From positions 1,862,001-1,926,000 of the forward strand of contig NZ_JBBOUU010000001.1 in the NCBI RefSeq assembly GCF_038006205.1: a stretch of DNA of 64,000 nucleotides, in the 5' to 3' direction. The translations under genes and the position numbers were made by a program. This DNA is from Solibacillus sp. FSL R7-0668 (lineage in GTDB: Bacteria > Bacillota > Bacilli > Bacillales_A > Planococcaceae). Shown here piece after piece: positions 27,991-36,116 of the stretch. The first letter of the stretch is position 1; every line of letters begins with the position of its first letter. The notes under the pieces are model-generated. The model worked only from the letters and a program-made list of their open reading frames with translations, was not told the origin of the DNA and did no database searches.

Positions 27991-28305
27991 TTAGCCCTCC
28001 ATACACTCACAATTAACTTTACAACCACATGTCCACTCTTCATTAATAGAAGCAAGTACATTTTGCATTAGCGAAGTTTGATTTTCTTGAATACGATAAT
28101 GCTTCCACGTCCCCACTTTACGCTCTGTAATGATGCCTGCTTCTTTTAATTTTCGTAAATGCTGACTTACAGCCGGCTGTGAAATTTTAAGGACGTCTGT
28201 AAAGTCACATACACATACTTCACCTTTTTTTAGACAGGCTAAAATACGTAAACGATTAGCGTCGGCAACAGCTTTCAACTGTTTTTCCATTAAATCAAGC
28301 TCCAT
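27991..28305 (-). CDS. arsR: Arsenical resistance repressor ArsR
   Basis: A 104-residue ArsR/SmtB repressor. The As(III) site is in the first recognition helix, EVCVCDF (C31 and C33), followed by KISQPAVSQHLRKLKEAGI (helix-turn-helix) and KVGTWKHYRI (wing). The C-terminus adds TCGCKVNCEC, which may bind more metalloid. The ATG at 28305 has GGAGGGG upstream; an in-frame start at 28392 would read through the promoter region. First gene of arsRBCDA-hesB-orf. Confidence 0.95.
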   Translation of the reverse strand: MELDLMEKQLKAVADANRLRILACLKKGEVCVCDFTDVLKISQPAVSQHLRKLKEAGIITERKVGTWKHYRIQENQTSLMQNVLASINEEWTCGCKVNCECMEG

Positions 28306-28318
28306 ATCTACCCCTCCA

Positions 28319-28368
28319 TCATTATATAACAATATACTTATATTATTATGAAACAAAAACGAAAGCAA
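28319..28368 (-). promoter_or_regulatory. Predicted ars promoter and ArsR operator region
   Basis: On the minus strand, TTGCTT (28363-28368) and TAATAT (28340-28345) are spaced 17 nt. An AT-rich imperfect dyad (ATATAAGTATAT region, about 28319-28343) lies between the -10 box and the ribosome binding site, a usual place for an ArsR operator. Confidence 0.5.
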
Positions 28369-28372
28369 GCTC

Positions 28373-28492
28373 CTACTGATATTTTTCTTCAAGTATGCTC
28401 ATTAATTCAAGTAACGTAGGTGATACAATAGCACCTGTACGATTGCTCCCACCCATGCAATGAAATAAACCTTTTTTTATGATATGCTTTGA
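28373..28492 (-). pseudogene. C-terminal remnant of a protein-tyrosine/dual-specificity phosphatase
   Basis: The minus-strand frame reads IIKKGLFHCMGGSNRTG, then AIVSPTLLELMSILEEKYQ and a TAG. HC-x5-R-T is the phosphatase signature loop. Everything before residue 5 of this stretch is missing and there is no start codon with a ribosome binding site. It is directly upstream of the ars promoter, so it marks the edge of the inserted resistance genes. Confidence 0.6.
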
Positions 28493-28540
28493 CTTTTTAA
28501 TTGATTGTACGGTAAACCGAATTGTGCTGACCTTCTATTC

Positions 28541-28699
28541 CTTCAAGATATCCATGTCCCTTTCGATAACAGTCTGGCAGAACGTGACATGCGTATGATG
28601 AAAGTAAATTAAAATGTCTCGGGATCTTTCCGCAAACAAAAGCGCGAAATCCTCCCAGCCTTTCCTGCGTTGGTACGTGGCCAGTTTGTTTTCGATTAG
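28541..28699 (+). pseudogene. C-terminal remnant of an IS66-family transposase
   Basis: The plus-strand frame reads DIHVPFDNSLAERDMRMMKV, then a stop, then NVSGSFRKQKRE...GQFVF and a TAG. VPFDNxLAERDLRMxKVxQKxSGxFR is the well-known C-terminal motif of IS66 transposases. The fragment has one internal stop and lacks the stretch normally following SGxFR. It is a dead IS fragment between the ars operon and the HTH gene. The remaining intergenic sequence, 28700-28825, is AT-rich and empty. Confidence 0.75.
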
Positions 28700-28825
28700 T
28701 GAGAATCTATGTAGTTACGAAAGTCTTATAAAAATCACCTGAATTTATTATTATTTTTTAAGAAAAAATGATTTTTTTATTTTATTTATTGTTTTTTGTT
28801 TTATTTGATTTATTTTACGGTTAAA

Positions 28826-28849
28826 TAAGAATTCCTCTATAAGAATTCC
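28826..28849 (+). repeat. Direct repeat upstream of the HTH gene (possible operator)
   Basis: TAAGAATTCC occurs twice with a 14-bp period (28826-28835 and 28840-28849), 24 nt before the HTH start. Each copy contains the palindrome GAATTC. It is a candidate site for the HTH protein itself. Confidence 0.4.
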
Positions 28850-28872
28850 AATAAACTGAAAGGGTGACTGAC

Positions 28873-29228
28873 ATGTTAACAAATGCAATCATTGCTGAAC
28901 GTCTCCAACAATATATTCAACAAGAAGGCATCTCCAAAGACTATATTGCGGATATGTTAGATAAGTCTCCTAGTTCCATCTATCGCCTTTTAAATGAGCA
29001 AAACCAAAATATTGCCACGTTTTCGATGCAGGTCGCTGACGTATTGGGCTTACCGTCTAACTTTTTTTAAAGGATGAATTTATCGTGCCGCTTGATTCTT
29101 CAAGCATTGTGACATTTGGTACTATTACCTTTTCAAAGGAGGGTTTATCACCTGAGGGTGTAAAAGACGTTGAACATTTAATTCGGCTTTGTAACATTTT
29201 TGCCGTGTATAGCGAGGATTTTCACTGA
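28873..29228 (+). pseudogene. XRE-type HTH regulator, frameshifted at a T7 tract
   Basis: The first part (28873-29070) encodes an HTH domain: ISKDYIADMLDKSPSSIYRLL and ADVLGLPSNFF. It ends at a TAA that directly follows a run of seven T (29052-29058). One more T would join it, without a stop, to LKDEFIVPLDSSSIVTFG... ending at 29228, giving about 118 residues. This suggests a one-base deletion, a phase-variable tract or a sequencing error. AAAGGGTG lies upstream of the ATG. If the T7 is real, the product is a 65-residue HTH protein. Confidence 0.6.
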
Positions 29229-29335
29229 CCAAACTAACTGCCGCGCAAGCAGCTGAATTATTACTGTTGTTTTTACTTCATGGCGACTAAAAATATCCAC
29301 CGAAGCAGTCTACAATCTATTAATCTATATACAAA

Positions 29336-29383
29336 AGAAAAACCACTCGCTATTAGCTAACAAACTAATAGCGAGTGGTTTAC
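29336..29383. terminator. Strong rho-independent terminator
   Basis: A perfect 17-bp stem (AAACCACTCGCTATTAG and its complement) around an 8-nt loop, with a T-rich tail on the minus strand. It serves trhO and possibly the convergent HTH gene. The stretch 29229-29335 holds nothing recognisable. Confidence 0.9.
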
Positions 29384-29409
29384 GTATTTCGGTAGGTTTA
29401 AAAGTTATC

Positions 29410-30357
29410 TTAAGCTTTTACTTCCAAAGCCTCTAATGCTTGAGCTACTTGCTCTTCTGTTAAATTATGACGCACAATGTAACGATTGCGTGCATGCTTT
29501 GTACATTCGATTGTACAGCCGCCTAAATGCTTCGCTTCATTTTCTTCAGAGGCGATGATTTGCTTGTTACATTCGGGGTTTGCACAGTTAATGTAACGTT
29601 CACAAGGTTCACCGTCATAGTGATCACGACCGACAATGACGTGCTCTACTTGATTGATTGGTACCGTTAAACGCTCATCAAATACGTACATTTGACCGTC
29701 CCATAATTGGCCTTTTGCAACAGGGTCTTTTCCGTACGTTGCAACACCGCCATGTAATTGACCGACATCGCCAAAGCCTTCGCGTTTCATCCATCCTGAA
29801 AACTTCTCACAACGAATCCCACCTGTACAATAGGTTAACACATTTTTTCCTTCGAATAGCTCGCGGTTTTCACGTACCCATTCCGGTGTATCACGGAAGT
29901 TTTTTACATTTGGTCGAATCGCGCCACGGAAATGGCCAACATCGTATTCATATGTGTTACGCACATCTAATACAACTGTATTTTCATCCTGCATTTCAGC
30001 AAGGAATTGTTCCGGTGATAAGTAGCGACCTGTTAATTCATGCGGATTTACGTCTTCTTCTAATCCTAAGTTCACTAACTCAGGACGTGGGCGCACGTGC
30101 ATTTTTTTGAATGCATGACCATCTGCCGCATCAATTTTGAAGACAATGCCATCAAATAATGGGTCTGCTTGCATGTTTGCCATGTATTGTTCTGTTTGTT
30201 CAATCGTACCTGAAACCGTACCGTTAATGCCCTCATTTGCTACTAAAATTCGACCCTTTAAACCGATTTCTTTACACATGGCTAAGTGTATTGTTGAAAA
30301 AGCGGCTGGATCTTCAATCTTTGTATAATGGTAATATAATAAAACTTGATAATTCAT
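29410..30357 (-). CDS. trhO: tRNA uridine(34) hydroxylase, rhodanese family
   Basis: A 315-residue protein of the YceA/YbfQ group, which hydroxylates U34 of some tRNAs with O2 (5-hydroxyuridine formation). Domains in order: N-terminal UPF0176-type acylphosphatase-like part ([16 protein letters not shown]), a rhodanese domain with the active-site loop [10 protein letters not shown] (Cys near residue 179), and a C-terminal Cys-rich tail ([10 protein letters not shown] and [12 protein letters not shown]). The ATG at 30357 has a TAGGGGA site. It is monocistronic with a strong terminator. Confidence 0.94.
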   Translation of the reverse strand: MNYQVLLYYHYTKIEDPAAFSTIHLAMCKEIGLKGRILVANEGINGTVSGTIEQTEQYMANMQADPLFDGIVFKIDAADGHAFKKMHVRPRPELVNLGLEEDVNPHELTGRYLSPEQFLAEMQDENTVVLDVRNTYEYDVGHFRGAIRPNVKNFRDTPEWVRENRELFEGKNVLTYCTGGIRCEKFSGWMKREGFGDVGQLHGGVATYGKDPVAKGQLWDGQMYVFDERLTVPINQVEHVIVGRDHYDGEPCERYINCANPECNKQIIASEENEAKHLGGCTIECTKHARNRYIVRHNLTEEQVAQALEALEVKA

Positions 30358-30582
30358 TGTTTTCCCCTATCATTTCATATATTTGCAGGATATACCTGAT
30401 AGTTTTTACGACCTATTAACTGTATAGAATAATCGTTGAATATGCTATCGGTAATTAGGCTGAATCATTGACCTTCTTTAAAAACTATTCCTTAAAATTT
30501 GAGGGAGCATAGAATTGAAAATAAATTTACTCATTCGTCACTATCTTCATTTTGTAGCTTCTTTTTAAACACTCGGAACAAT

Positions 30583-31605
30583 TTACTTTTTCTTTACTAA
30601 TTTTAATTCTTCATAGCCTTCCACCATTAATGAAAGTGACTGCTGCTCATTCCAAACGCTGTACGGGAAAACAAGGCTAATGACGGTTTGGTGCTCGTTT
30701 TCTAATCGTGTCACGTTTGCTGACTTTGCATGGAATGATTCCCCATTTTCATTTATGATTGCCGTCTTAAAAATAGGGTGGCTGTTGGCATCCTTTAAGC
30801 CATCGATTTTATAGCTTACTTGCATGGAGCTATTTGTTACAACTGCCCGCTCTAATGTTAAGTCAGGAACTTTGTTTTGCGCTGTATACTCTTGTGTCAC
30901 AACATTGCCTGAAGTTAAATCAAATGCCCATTTACCGTCTACGGATGTAATGTCCCCGTCCTTATTTAAAAAGTGTACCGTTTCGACAACCATTTGAGCA
31001 CTTTCCAAAGATGGGGCATTCGTTGTAGTTGTCGCGGCAAGGATTTCAAGTGTCGCGTTACCATTTTGAATATTCGCTAATTGAAAATCTAATCCACTGT
31101 AAATCCCGGGTCCAGCAATTTCCTTTGTATCGGATACATGGGCATCAATTTCTTTACCAGCAGCATCAAAAAGACGGAATTCAAAGCTCAAGTAGTTTAA
31201 ATTGTTCTGTGAAATATGCTCGGATTCAATCGTTAACTGTGAACCTAGGCGGTAGGCATCTGCAAAGAATTTATCCAATGTAATCGTAATATTTTCAGAT
31301 TCCTTTGTTTGTCCTATATATTGTAAATCCCCATTTTCAACAGCTGTTTCTAAACCCGGGTCGTTTATACCTAAAAAAGCTTGTAACTTTGCTAATGCTG
31401 TATCGTTGGTTAGTAAAATAGTTGAACTTAAAGCAATTGCGGCAGCTGCTACCGATACAGGTTTTAGCCATGATTTTTTTCCCTTTTTCTTCGATTGATG
31501 ACGAATTTGTTCGTATGATTGATCAAAAGCCGAACGAATCGAAGTTGGTAATTGTTGCTCCTTATTCATATCTTTACGTACTAAGTCGTCTATATTTTGC
31601 TTCAT
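30583..31605 (-). CDS. DUF4179-type anti-sigma factor
   Basis: A 340-residue single-pass membrane protein. A cytoplasmic N-terminal part of about 48 residues ends in a basic KKKGKKSWLK stretch. One membrane helix follows (VSVAAAAIALSSTILL, about residues 50-66), then a large extracytoplasmic DUF4179-like beta domain. The preceding gene encodes an ECF sigma factor, so it probably holds that sigma factor at the membrane and releases it upon an extracytoplasmic signal. The ATG is preceded by GGAGC. Signal unknown. Confidence 0.8.
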   Translation of the reverse strand: MKQNIDDLVRKDMNKEQQLPTSIRSAFDQSYEQIRHQSKKKGKKSWLKPVSVAAAAIALSSTILLTNDTALAKLQAFLGINDPGLETAVENGDLQYIGQTKESENITITLDKFFADAYRLGSQLTIESEHISQNNLNYLSFEFRLFDAAGKEIDAHVSDTKEIAGPGIYSGLDFQLANIQNGNATLEILAATTTTNAPSLESAQMVVETVHFLNKDGDITSVDGKWAFDLTSGNVVTQEYTAQNKVPDLTLERAVVTNSSMQVSYKIDGLKDANSHPIFKTAIINENGESFHAKSANVTRLENEHQTVISLVFPYSVWNEQQSLSLMVEGYEELKLVKKK

Positions 31606-31639
31606 ACTAAATTAGCTCCTTCCAAATAATATGTATTTT

Positions 31640-32119
31640 TTAATTGTTTTTAGCTCTAGAAATTCGCGATTTAATCGTCCCCTCAGGTTCATGTAGAAAT
31701 TCACTAATTTCTTTCGTTGTAAAGCCATTTACATAATAAAGGGTCAATGCAATTCGATGGTTATCATCTAGACTATTAAGTGCATCATCTAGCTCCAATG
31801 ATAAAAATTCATGATGTGATAAGTGATTAAGCACCGTTTCATCCAATTCAGCTAGAGGCTTGTTTCTCTTCATAAAACGGTAGCAATTGTTTAATAAAAT
31901 CCGACATATCCACGTATTAAAATACTGTCCCTTTTTTAACGTTGTGATTTTTTCAAAGGCGAGCATAACGGTTTCTTGCAATAAATCTGCAATGTCCTCA
32001 TCTTTTAAACCTAGTCTCTTTGCTGTGCGATACAAAATAAGTTCATATTGTTGAATAAGCTGTATAAATGCTTCGCCATCTCCTTTCTGCGCTTTTTTCA
32101 CTAAAATGTCATTCTCCAT
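31640..32119 (-). CDS. ECF-type RNA polymerase sigma factor
   Basis: A 159-residue sigma-70 family member. Region 2 is seen in LYRTAKRLGLKDEDIADLLQET and FNTWICRILLNNCYRF, and region 4 in LTLYYVNGFTTKEISEFLHEPEGTIKSR. The C-terminus is short, ending right after SRAKNN, where most relatives carry about 5-10 more residues. The ATG at 32119 has AGAGAGG upstream; an in-frame GTG three codons earlier overlaps that site. It forms an operon with the DUF4179 anti-sigma gene 34 nt downstream. Confidence 0.88.
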   Translation of the reverse strand: MENDILVKKAQKGDGEAFIQLIQQYELILYRTAKRLGLKDEDIADLLQETVMLAFEKITTLKKGQYFNTWICRILLNNCYRFMKRNKPLAELDETVLNHLSHHEFLSLELDDALNSLDDNHRIALTLYYVNGFTTKEISEFLHEPEGTIKSRISRAKNN

Positions 32120-32219
32120 TGGTAGCACCTCTCTTTTCCTTACACACCGTTAGAGCCTTTTAAAGTCTGTTTAGTTGCATTAAATTTTAATATTTATATT
32201 TCTAGAATATTTGTCATAC

Positions 32220-32275
32220 AATAGAAACCCCCACTGAAAAGTCGACAAGACAGCTTTCAGTGGGGGTTTCTATTT
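32220..32275. terminator. Long perfect hairpin, probable bidirectional terminator
   Basis: AATAGAAACCCCCACTGAAA and its exact complement form a 20-bp stem with a 15-nt loop. It lies between the divergent sigma-factor and UvrX genes, upstream of both, so it may insulate them or be left from a lost gene. The rest of 32120-32467 shows nothing. Confidence 0.6.
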
Positions 32276-32467
32276 CATCAAGGAATTACCGTATTAAATC
32301 CAGTCATATATATTATATTGTAGCATTTATATCACACCTACTTGCTAAAAATCCTCAATTTATTTGCATTCAATTAATTTACCAAATGAAAACCAACCCA
32401 TTCAGTTTTTACCACCAATAATCCCCCACTTTTTAGTTGCAAATCGTTCGCACAAGATTTAAAATAA

Positions 32468-32479
32468 GAACAAGTGTTC
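32468..32479. promoter_or_regulatory. LexA (DinR) box
   Basis: GAAC-AAGT-GTTC, flanked by A and T, matches the Bacillus SOS box core GAAC-N4-GTTC. It lies about 20 nt before the uvrX start, where LexA binding would block transcription. Confidence 0.8.
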
Positions 32480-32500
32480 TGTATATAGTTTGGAGATGAT

Positions 32501-33757
32501 ATGATGCAAACAGCCTTACCAAATCGTTCAATCATTTGTATTGATATGAAATGCTTTTATGCCAGCTGTATTGCTCTTATAGAGGGACTTGATGTGATGC
32601 AAATACCGATTGCGGTCATTGCAAATTTCAACCAGCCAGGAAGTGTTGTGCTTGCTGCTTCTCCGCCAATGAAGGAGCGATTCAAAATTAAAACCGGTAA
32701 TCGCTTATTTGAAATTCCCAAACATCCTGATATTCGTTTATTTGAACCGAAAATGGATTTCTTTTTAGATATGTCCGTTGCCATTACAAAGCTAATTATG
32801 CAGTATGTCCCGCGCGAAGCTATCCATGTATATAGTGTCGATGAATGCTTTGTTGATTTAACTGGCACAGAGAAGCTATGGGGAGCGCCCGAAGTAACAG
32901 CAAAAGCTATTCAGCAAGCCATTTTCGAGCAGTTCCATATTCCCTCTTCAATCGGCATGGGACCAAATATGTTAATTGCTAAACTGGCACTGGATCTCGC
33001 TGCCAAAAGCAGTGGCTTTGCGAAATGGACATACGACGATATTCCAACGAAACTATGGTCCATTCACCCGCTTTCTGAAATGTGGGGTATTGGTAAGCAA
33101 ATGGAGAAAAATTTAAATGCAATGGGAATCTTTACGGTTGGCGGACTGGCACATGCTAATTTAGAGGATTTAGAAGCCCGCTTTGGCGTCATGGGCAATC
33201 AGCTATATTATCATGCATGGGGTATTGATTATTCGACTTTTGGAGAGCCTTTAGTAAAAGGTCAAATCAGCTATGGCAAAGGCCAAATGCTTATGCGTGA
33301 TTATCGAACAAGCGCTGAAATTTTAGTGGTTATTTTGGAGATGTGTGAAGATATTGCAAAGCGTGCGCGGATGGCAAATCATGCAGGACGCACCATTTCA
33401 CTTGGTTTGTCATATAGTCATAAGGCGATGTCAAAGGGATTTTATCGTTCTAAAACGGTAGAATTGCCTACGAATGATACGCTAACGATTTATGCGGTGT
33501 GTAAGGAGTTATTGGCGCAACATTTTCTCGGAGAACCCGCAAGACAATTGTCGATTCGTTTATCTAATATTGAAAGTGAGCGTAGCATCCAGCTGAATTT
33601 ATTTGATTCCACAAAGGATAAACGACAGCAGCTTGCCCTTACGATGGATGCCATACGCAATAAATTTGGAGCCACTTCCCTTTTACGTGCGGTTTCTTAT
33701 ACGAGCGCGGGCACAGCGATTCAGCGTAAACGATTAGTCGGTGGACATTTAGCTTAA
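32501..33757 (+). CDS. uvrX: Y-family DNA polymerase, UvrX/YqjW type
   Basis: A 418-residue error-prone translesion polymerase. The first catalytic Asp is in IICIDMKCFYAS and the DE pair is in YSVDECFVDLT. The HhH thumb region contains MWGIGKQMEKNLNAMGI, and the little-finger domain ends with QLNLFDSTKDKRQQLALTMDAIR. Length and the following YolD gene match B. subtilis YqjW/UvrX rather than DinB. A LexA box lies upstream, so SOS induction is expected. ATG at 32501 or 32504 both fit the GGAG site. Confidence 0.92.
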   Translation: MMQTALPNRSIICIDMKCFYASCIALIEGLDVMQIPIAVIANFNQPGSVVLAASPPMKERFKIKTGNRLFEIPKHPDIRLFEPKMDFFLDMSVAITKLIMQYVPREAIHVYSVDECFVDLTGTEKLWGAPEVTAKAIQQAIFEQFHIPSSIGMGPNMLIAKLALDLAAKSSGFAKWTYDDIPTKLWSIHPLSEMWGIGKQMEKNLNAMGIFTVGGLAHANLEDLEARFGVMGNQLYYHAWGIDYSTFGEPLVKGQISYGKGQMLMRDYRTSAEILVVILEMCEDIAKRARMANHAGRTISLGLSYSHKAMSKGFYRSKTVELPTNDTLTIYAVCKELLAQHFLGEPARQLSIRLSNIESERSIQLNLFDSTKDKRQQLALTMDAIRNKFGATSLLRAVSYTSAGTAIQRKRLVGGHLA

Positions 33758-33770
33758 GGAGGATTATGGG

Positions 33771-34100
33771 ATGAATAAAGATCGAGGCACGATAAAATGG
33801 ACGTCCATGATGCTACCTGAGCATGTTGAACGGCTTCGTAAATGGGATGAAGCATTAGCAGCTGACCAGAAAAAAGAGCTGAGTGAATGGGAATTAGATG
33901 CATTACAGGAAACGATTCAACAAGCCTACCAACTGAGAAAAATGATAACCCTCACTCTATTTAACACGAATCGAATTTGTAAAAGAACTGGATATATCCA
34001 AGGAATTAATATACCAAAAAAGCAGTTGCTACTCGAATCAGACAAAGCGATTTACCCGATTGATTTTACAGCGATTCAAGCAGCTGAATTAGATGATTAG
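33771..34100 (+). CDS. YolD-like protein of the SOS operon
   Basis: A 109-residue YolD-family protein (DRGTIKWTSMMLPEHVERL; the family core IKWxxAMMLPEHV is clear). Such small proteins are almost always encoded directly after UvrX/YqjW-type polymerases, though their role is not settled. GGAGGA lies upstream of the ATG, 13 nt after the polymerase stop. The end overlaps the next start by 8 nt. Confidence 0.9.
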   Translation: MNKDRGTIKWTSMMLPEHVERLRKWDEALAADQKKELSEWELDALQETIQQAYQLRKMITLTLFNTNRICKRTGYIQGINIPKKQLLLESDKAIYPIDFTAIQAAELDD

Positions 34101-34440
34101 TTTACAGGACCGCGCCCTTCTGCATCAATTCCTTATACTCGAGTTGGCAATCCGTTCGCTTCAACGGGATTTTAATCAATTCGACAATCTAAAATTACAG
34201 GTTATTTATAGAAGCTTTACCGAGCAATTATTAAAGCAGCTTTATCCGATGTACTACTCACAAAAGCAAACATTAGCAAACAAACGAATCCGCGTTATCC
34301 GTTGGCGGAAAATAGATGAGTATTTTAGTGAAGTATTGATTGCAACAGCTGGAGAAAATTTAATATTGCAGTATGCGAACAATGCGGTGAAAACCGAGGT
34401 GGAACATTTTTTACAGGCACTTATTGCTCGTGAAGATTAG
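34093..34440 (+). CDS. Unknown third gene of the UvrX operon
   Basis: A 115-residue, mostly alpha-helical, basic protein (QTLANKRIRVIRWRKIDEYF) without recognised domain. The ATG lies within the end of the YolD gene (8-nt overlap), which implies co-translation and membership of the same LexA-controlled operon. A small third gene of this type is plausible for Planococcaceae SOS operons; function unknown. Confidence 0.7.
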   Translation: MISLQDRALLHQFLILELAIRSLQRDFNQFDNLKLQVIYRSFTEQLLKQLYPMYYSQKQTLANKRIRVIRWRKIDEYFSEVLIATAGENLILQYANNAVKTEVEHFLQALIARED

Positions 34441-34456
34441 TACGGCTTAATTAACA

Positions 34457-34505
34457 CAAAGCCCCTACAAAAAAGACTGTTTATCAGCTTAACCGTGGGG
34501 CTTTG
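34457..34505. terminator. Hairpin after the SOS operon
   Basis: CAAAGCCCC pairs with GGGGCTTTG across a 31-nt loop. There is no T run, so termination would be weak. Confidence 0.45.
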
Positions 34506-34849
34506 AATATTGATTACTACTGATAAAGCTTGATATAAAAAGCAAGACTAATCAAGGTACACAGTAAAATAAAACTGAAAATAATAACGGGGCTAAAAAA
34601 TTATGGATTTGTATCAACCACTGTAAGACAGACTGATCCACCTTCCACTAGTAAGTGTGCACTTTCATCACTGACATCGGCATCCGTCCCCTAAAAGACA
34701 CGTTTGAGCTTGTTAGATTGACGCAAAAAAACACTCCATTTCAATTACTTATTTTATAATTATTTCCAATACTAATTATAAATCATTTCTTATAAAAAAG
34801 AATGACCTTTCTGTTTTTTCAAACAAACCCTCCAAAAAGATTGTACAAG
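34506..34849. other. Intergenic region with no recognised gene
   Basis: AT-rich and without an open frame of note. A minus-strand stretch around 34617-34690 could encode about 27 residues (ADVSDESAHLLVEGGS) and may be a gene fragment, but I cannot assign it. Confidence 0.35.
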
Positions 34850-35596
34850 CTACATAATTCCATCTTCACTGGAATCTTTCGTAACAAAATTAGCAATTGA
34901 CCTTAATTTTTCATTTGCATTTCCCATCGCAATGCCTATGTCAACAAGTTCTAACATGTCTATATCATTGTCCCCATCACCAAAAGCAATCGCTTCTTCC
35001 TTTGTAAATCCAAAATAATCTAACACTTTTTTTATTGCTACTGATTTTGAAACCTCTTCTTCGAGCACGTTCACAATATATGGGTGCCAACGTTTAAAGT
35101 GAATTGAAGGAAAATGCGCTTTATACTTTTCAATTTCCACATCATCTGCAAATAAACAAAGTAAATAGGTCTCGTGCAAGTGTGCTTCCAAATTAATTGG
35201 TGGGAATTCCTGCAGCCCTAATGTTTCGTGAAGCGCCTGAAATACTTTAGAATTTTTCATCTCATTCATATGTAAACCTTTCGAATAGTAAGTAAGTGCA
35301 TGTTGATGTTCGGATGCAAATTGGTTAACTCTAAGAACTGTCTCATTTGGTAACACAATTTTATGAATGCAGTTCCCTTGATGTGTTACGTAAGCTCCAT
35401 TGGCCGTAATAAATGTGTCGACCCCTAATTCAATAATTTCATCACACATCGATAAGGGTCTACCAGTAGCTGCAACAATGTGAAATCCGTTTTCTAATAG
35501 TTTTTTAATTACTTGTTTTGTATTTTGTGAAATGGTCCCGTCTTTATAACTTGTAATGGTTCCATCTATGTCAAAAAATATAATTCTATGTTTCAC
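34850..35596 (-). CDS. Cof-type HAD-IIB phosphatase
   Basis: A 248-residue haloacid-dehalogenase superfamily phosphatase. Motif I is FFDIDGTI (D9 and D11), motif II AATGRPLS, and the lysine/motif III-IV region ends in AFGDGDNDIDMLE. The cap domain between about 80 and 180 is of the C2B type, as in Cof/YkrA-like enzymes that hydrolyse sugar phosphates or pyridoxal phosphate. The protein stops at SSEDGIM, slightly shorter than usual. It is the last intact gene before a stretch of gene fragments. Confidence 0.88.
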   Translation of the reverse strand: MKHRIIFFDIDGTITSYKDGTISQNTKQVIKKLLENGFHIVAATGRPLSMCDEIIELGVDTFITANGAYVTHQGNCIHKIVLPNETVLRVNQFASEHQHALTYYSKGLHMNEMKNSKVFQALHETLGLQEFPPINLEAHLHETYLLCLFADDVEIEKYKAHFPSIHFKRWHPYIVNVLEEEVSKSVAIKKVLDYFGFTKEEAIAFGDGDNDIDMLELVDIGIAMGNANEKLRSIANFVTKDSSEDGIM

Positions 35597-35660
35597 ATAA
35601 GCCTCCGATAAGTTATAATTTTCTAAATATTAACATTATTATAAGAAAATGAGGTGCACA

Positions 35661-35804
35661 ATGTTATCTTTATTTCAATATAATTGGCAGGTGCGGGAAG
35701 ATTGGTTAAATTGGTGTCAGTCAATATCTGAAGAAGAATTCCATAAAGAGCGTAGAGGTGGAATGAAAAGTATACGGGAAACACTTATACATTTGGTTTA
35801 TTAA
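35661..35804 (+). pseudogene. N-terminal remnant of a DinB-fold (DfrB/YfiT-like) protein
   Basis: ATG with GAGGTG upstream opens 47 codons, MLSLFQYNWQVREDWLNWC...GGMKSIRETLIHLVY, then TAA. This is the first helix pair of DinB-family four-helix proteins (FxYNWxVRxxWFxW, GGxxSIxxTLxHxVD), which normally run to about 150 residues. The remainder, including the metal-binding histidines, is gone. Confidence 0.7.
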
Positions 35805-35817
35805 ATGAATTAGCAAA

Positions 35818-35883
35818 CTAATGTACTTTAATGATGTAGAACAGGGTGGCAAAACCTATTTCCCAAAAATAAAAGTAACCCCA
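35818..35883 (+). pseudogene. Fragment of a prolyl-4-hydroxylase-like 2OG-Fe(II) oxygenase
   Basis: The frame LMYFNDVEQGGKTYFPKI resembles the core of P4H-type oxygenases (LYLNDVEEGGETxFPxL). Only about 22 codons remain, directly after the DinB-fold remnant and running into a hairpin. Short, so less certain than the other fragments. Confidence 0.5.
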
Positions 35884-35908
35884 CTGAGCAATCAATCAGT
35901 GGGGTTTT
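35877..35908. terminator. Rho-independent terminator
   Basis: AACCCCACTGA pairs with TCAGTGGGGTT, followed by TT. It terminates whatever gene once preceded it on the plus strand. Confidence 0.7.
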
Positions 35909-36001
35909 GGAATGACTAGAGGTTCATCTTATTTTTCTAATTCCAATAAAGTCACTAATTCCACATGCAACGAGCGGGGCGGTTTGATGTCTTTTACATT
36001 G

Positions 36002-36077
36002 TCGGTAGTCGGAAACAAGTCAACGGCACTTTTTGCACTATCGGTATGCGGGAACATATCCATCGGTTTTTTATTAT
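36002..36077. repeat. Two tandem copies of a 38-39 bp repeat
   Basis: TCGGTAGTCGGAAACAAGTC (36002) and TCGGTATGCGGGAACATATC (36041) start two units 39 bp apart, each followed by a C(A)TCGG and a T-rich tail. Two more units lie at 37938. Confidence 0.55.
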
Positions 36078-36116
36078 TTTATGAAATCTTGGTATTTCTC
36101 ATCAACTAGCTTTTTA

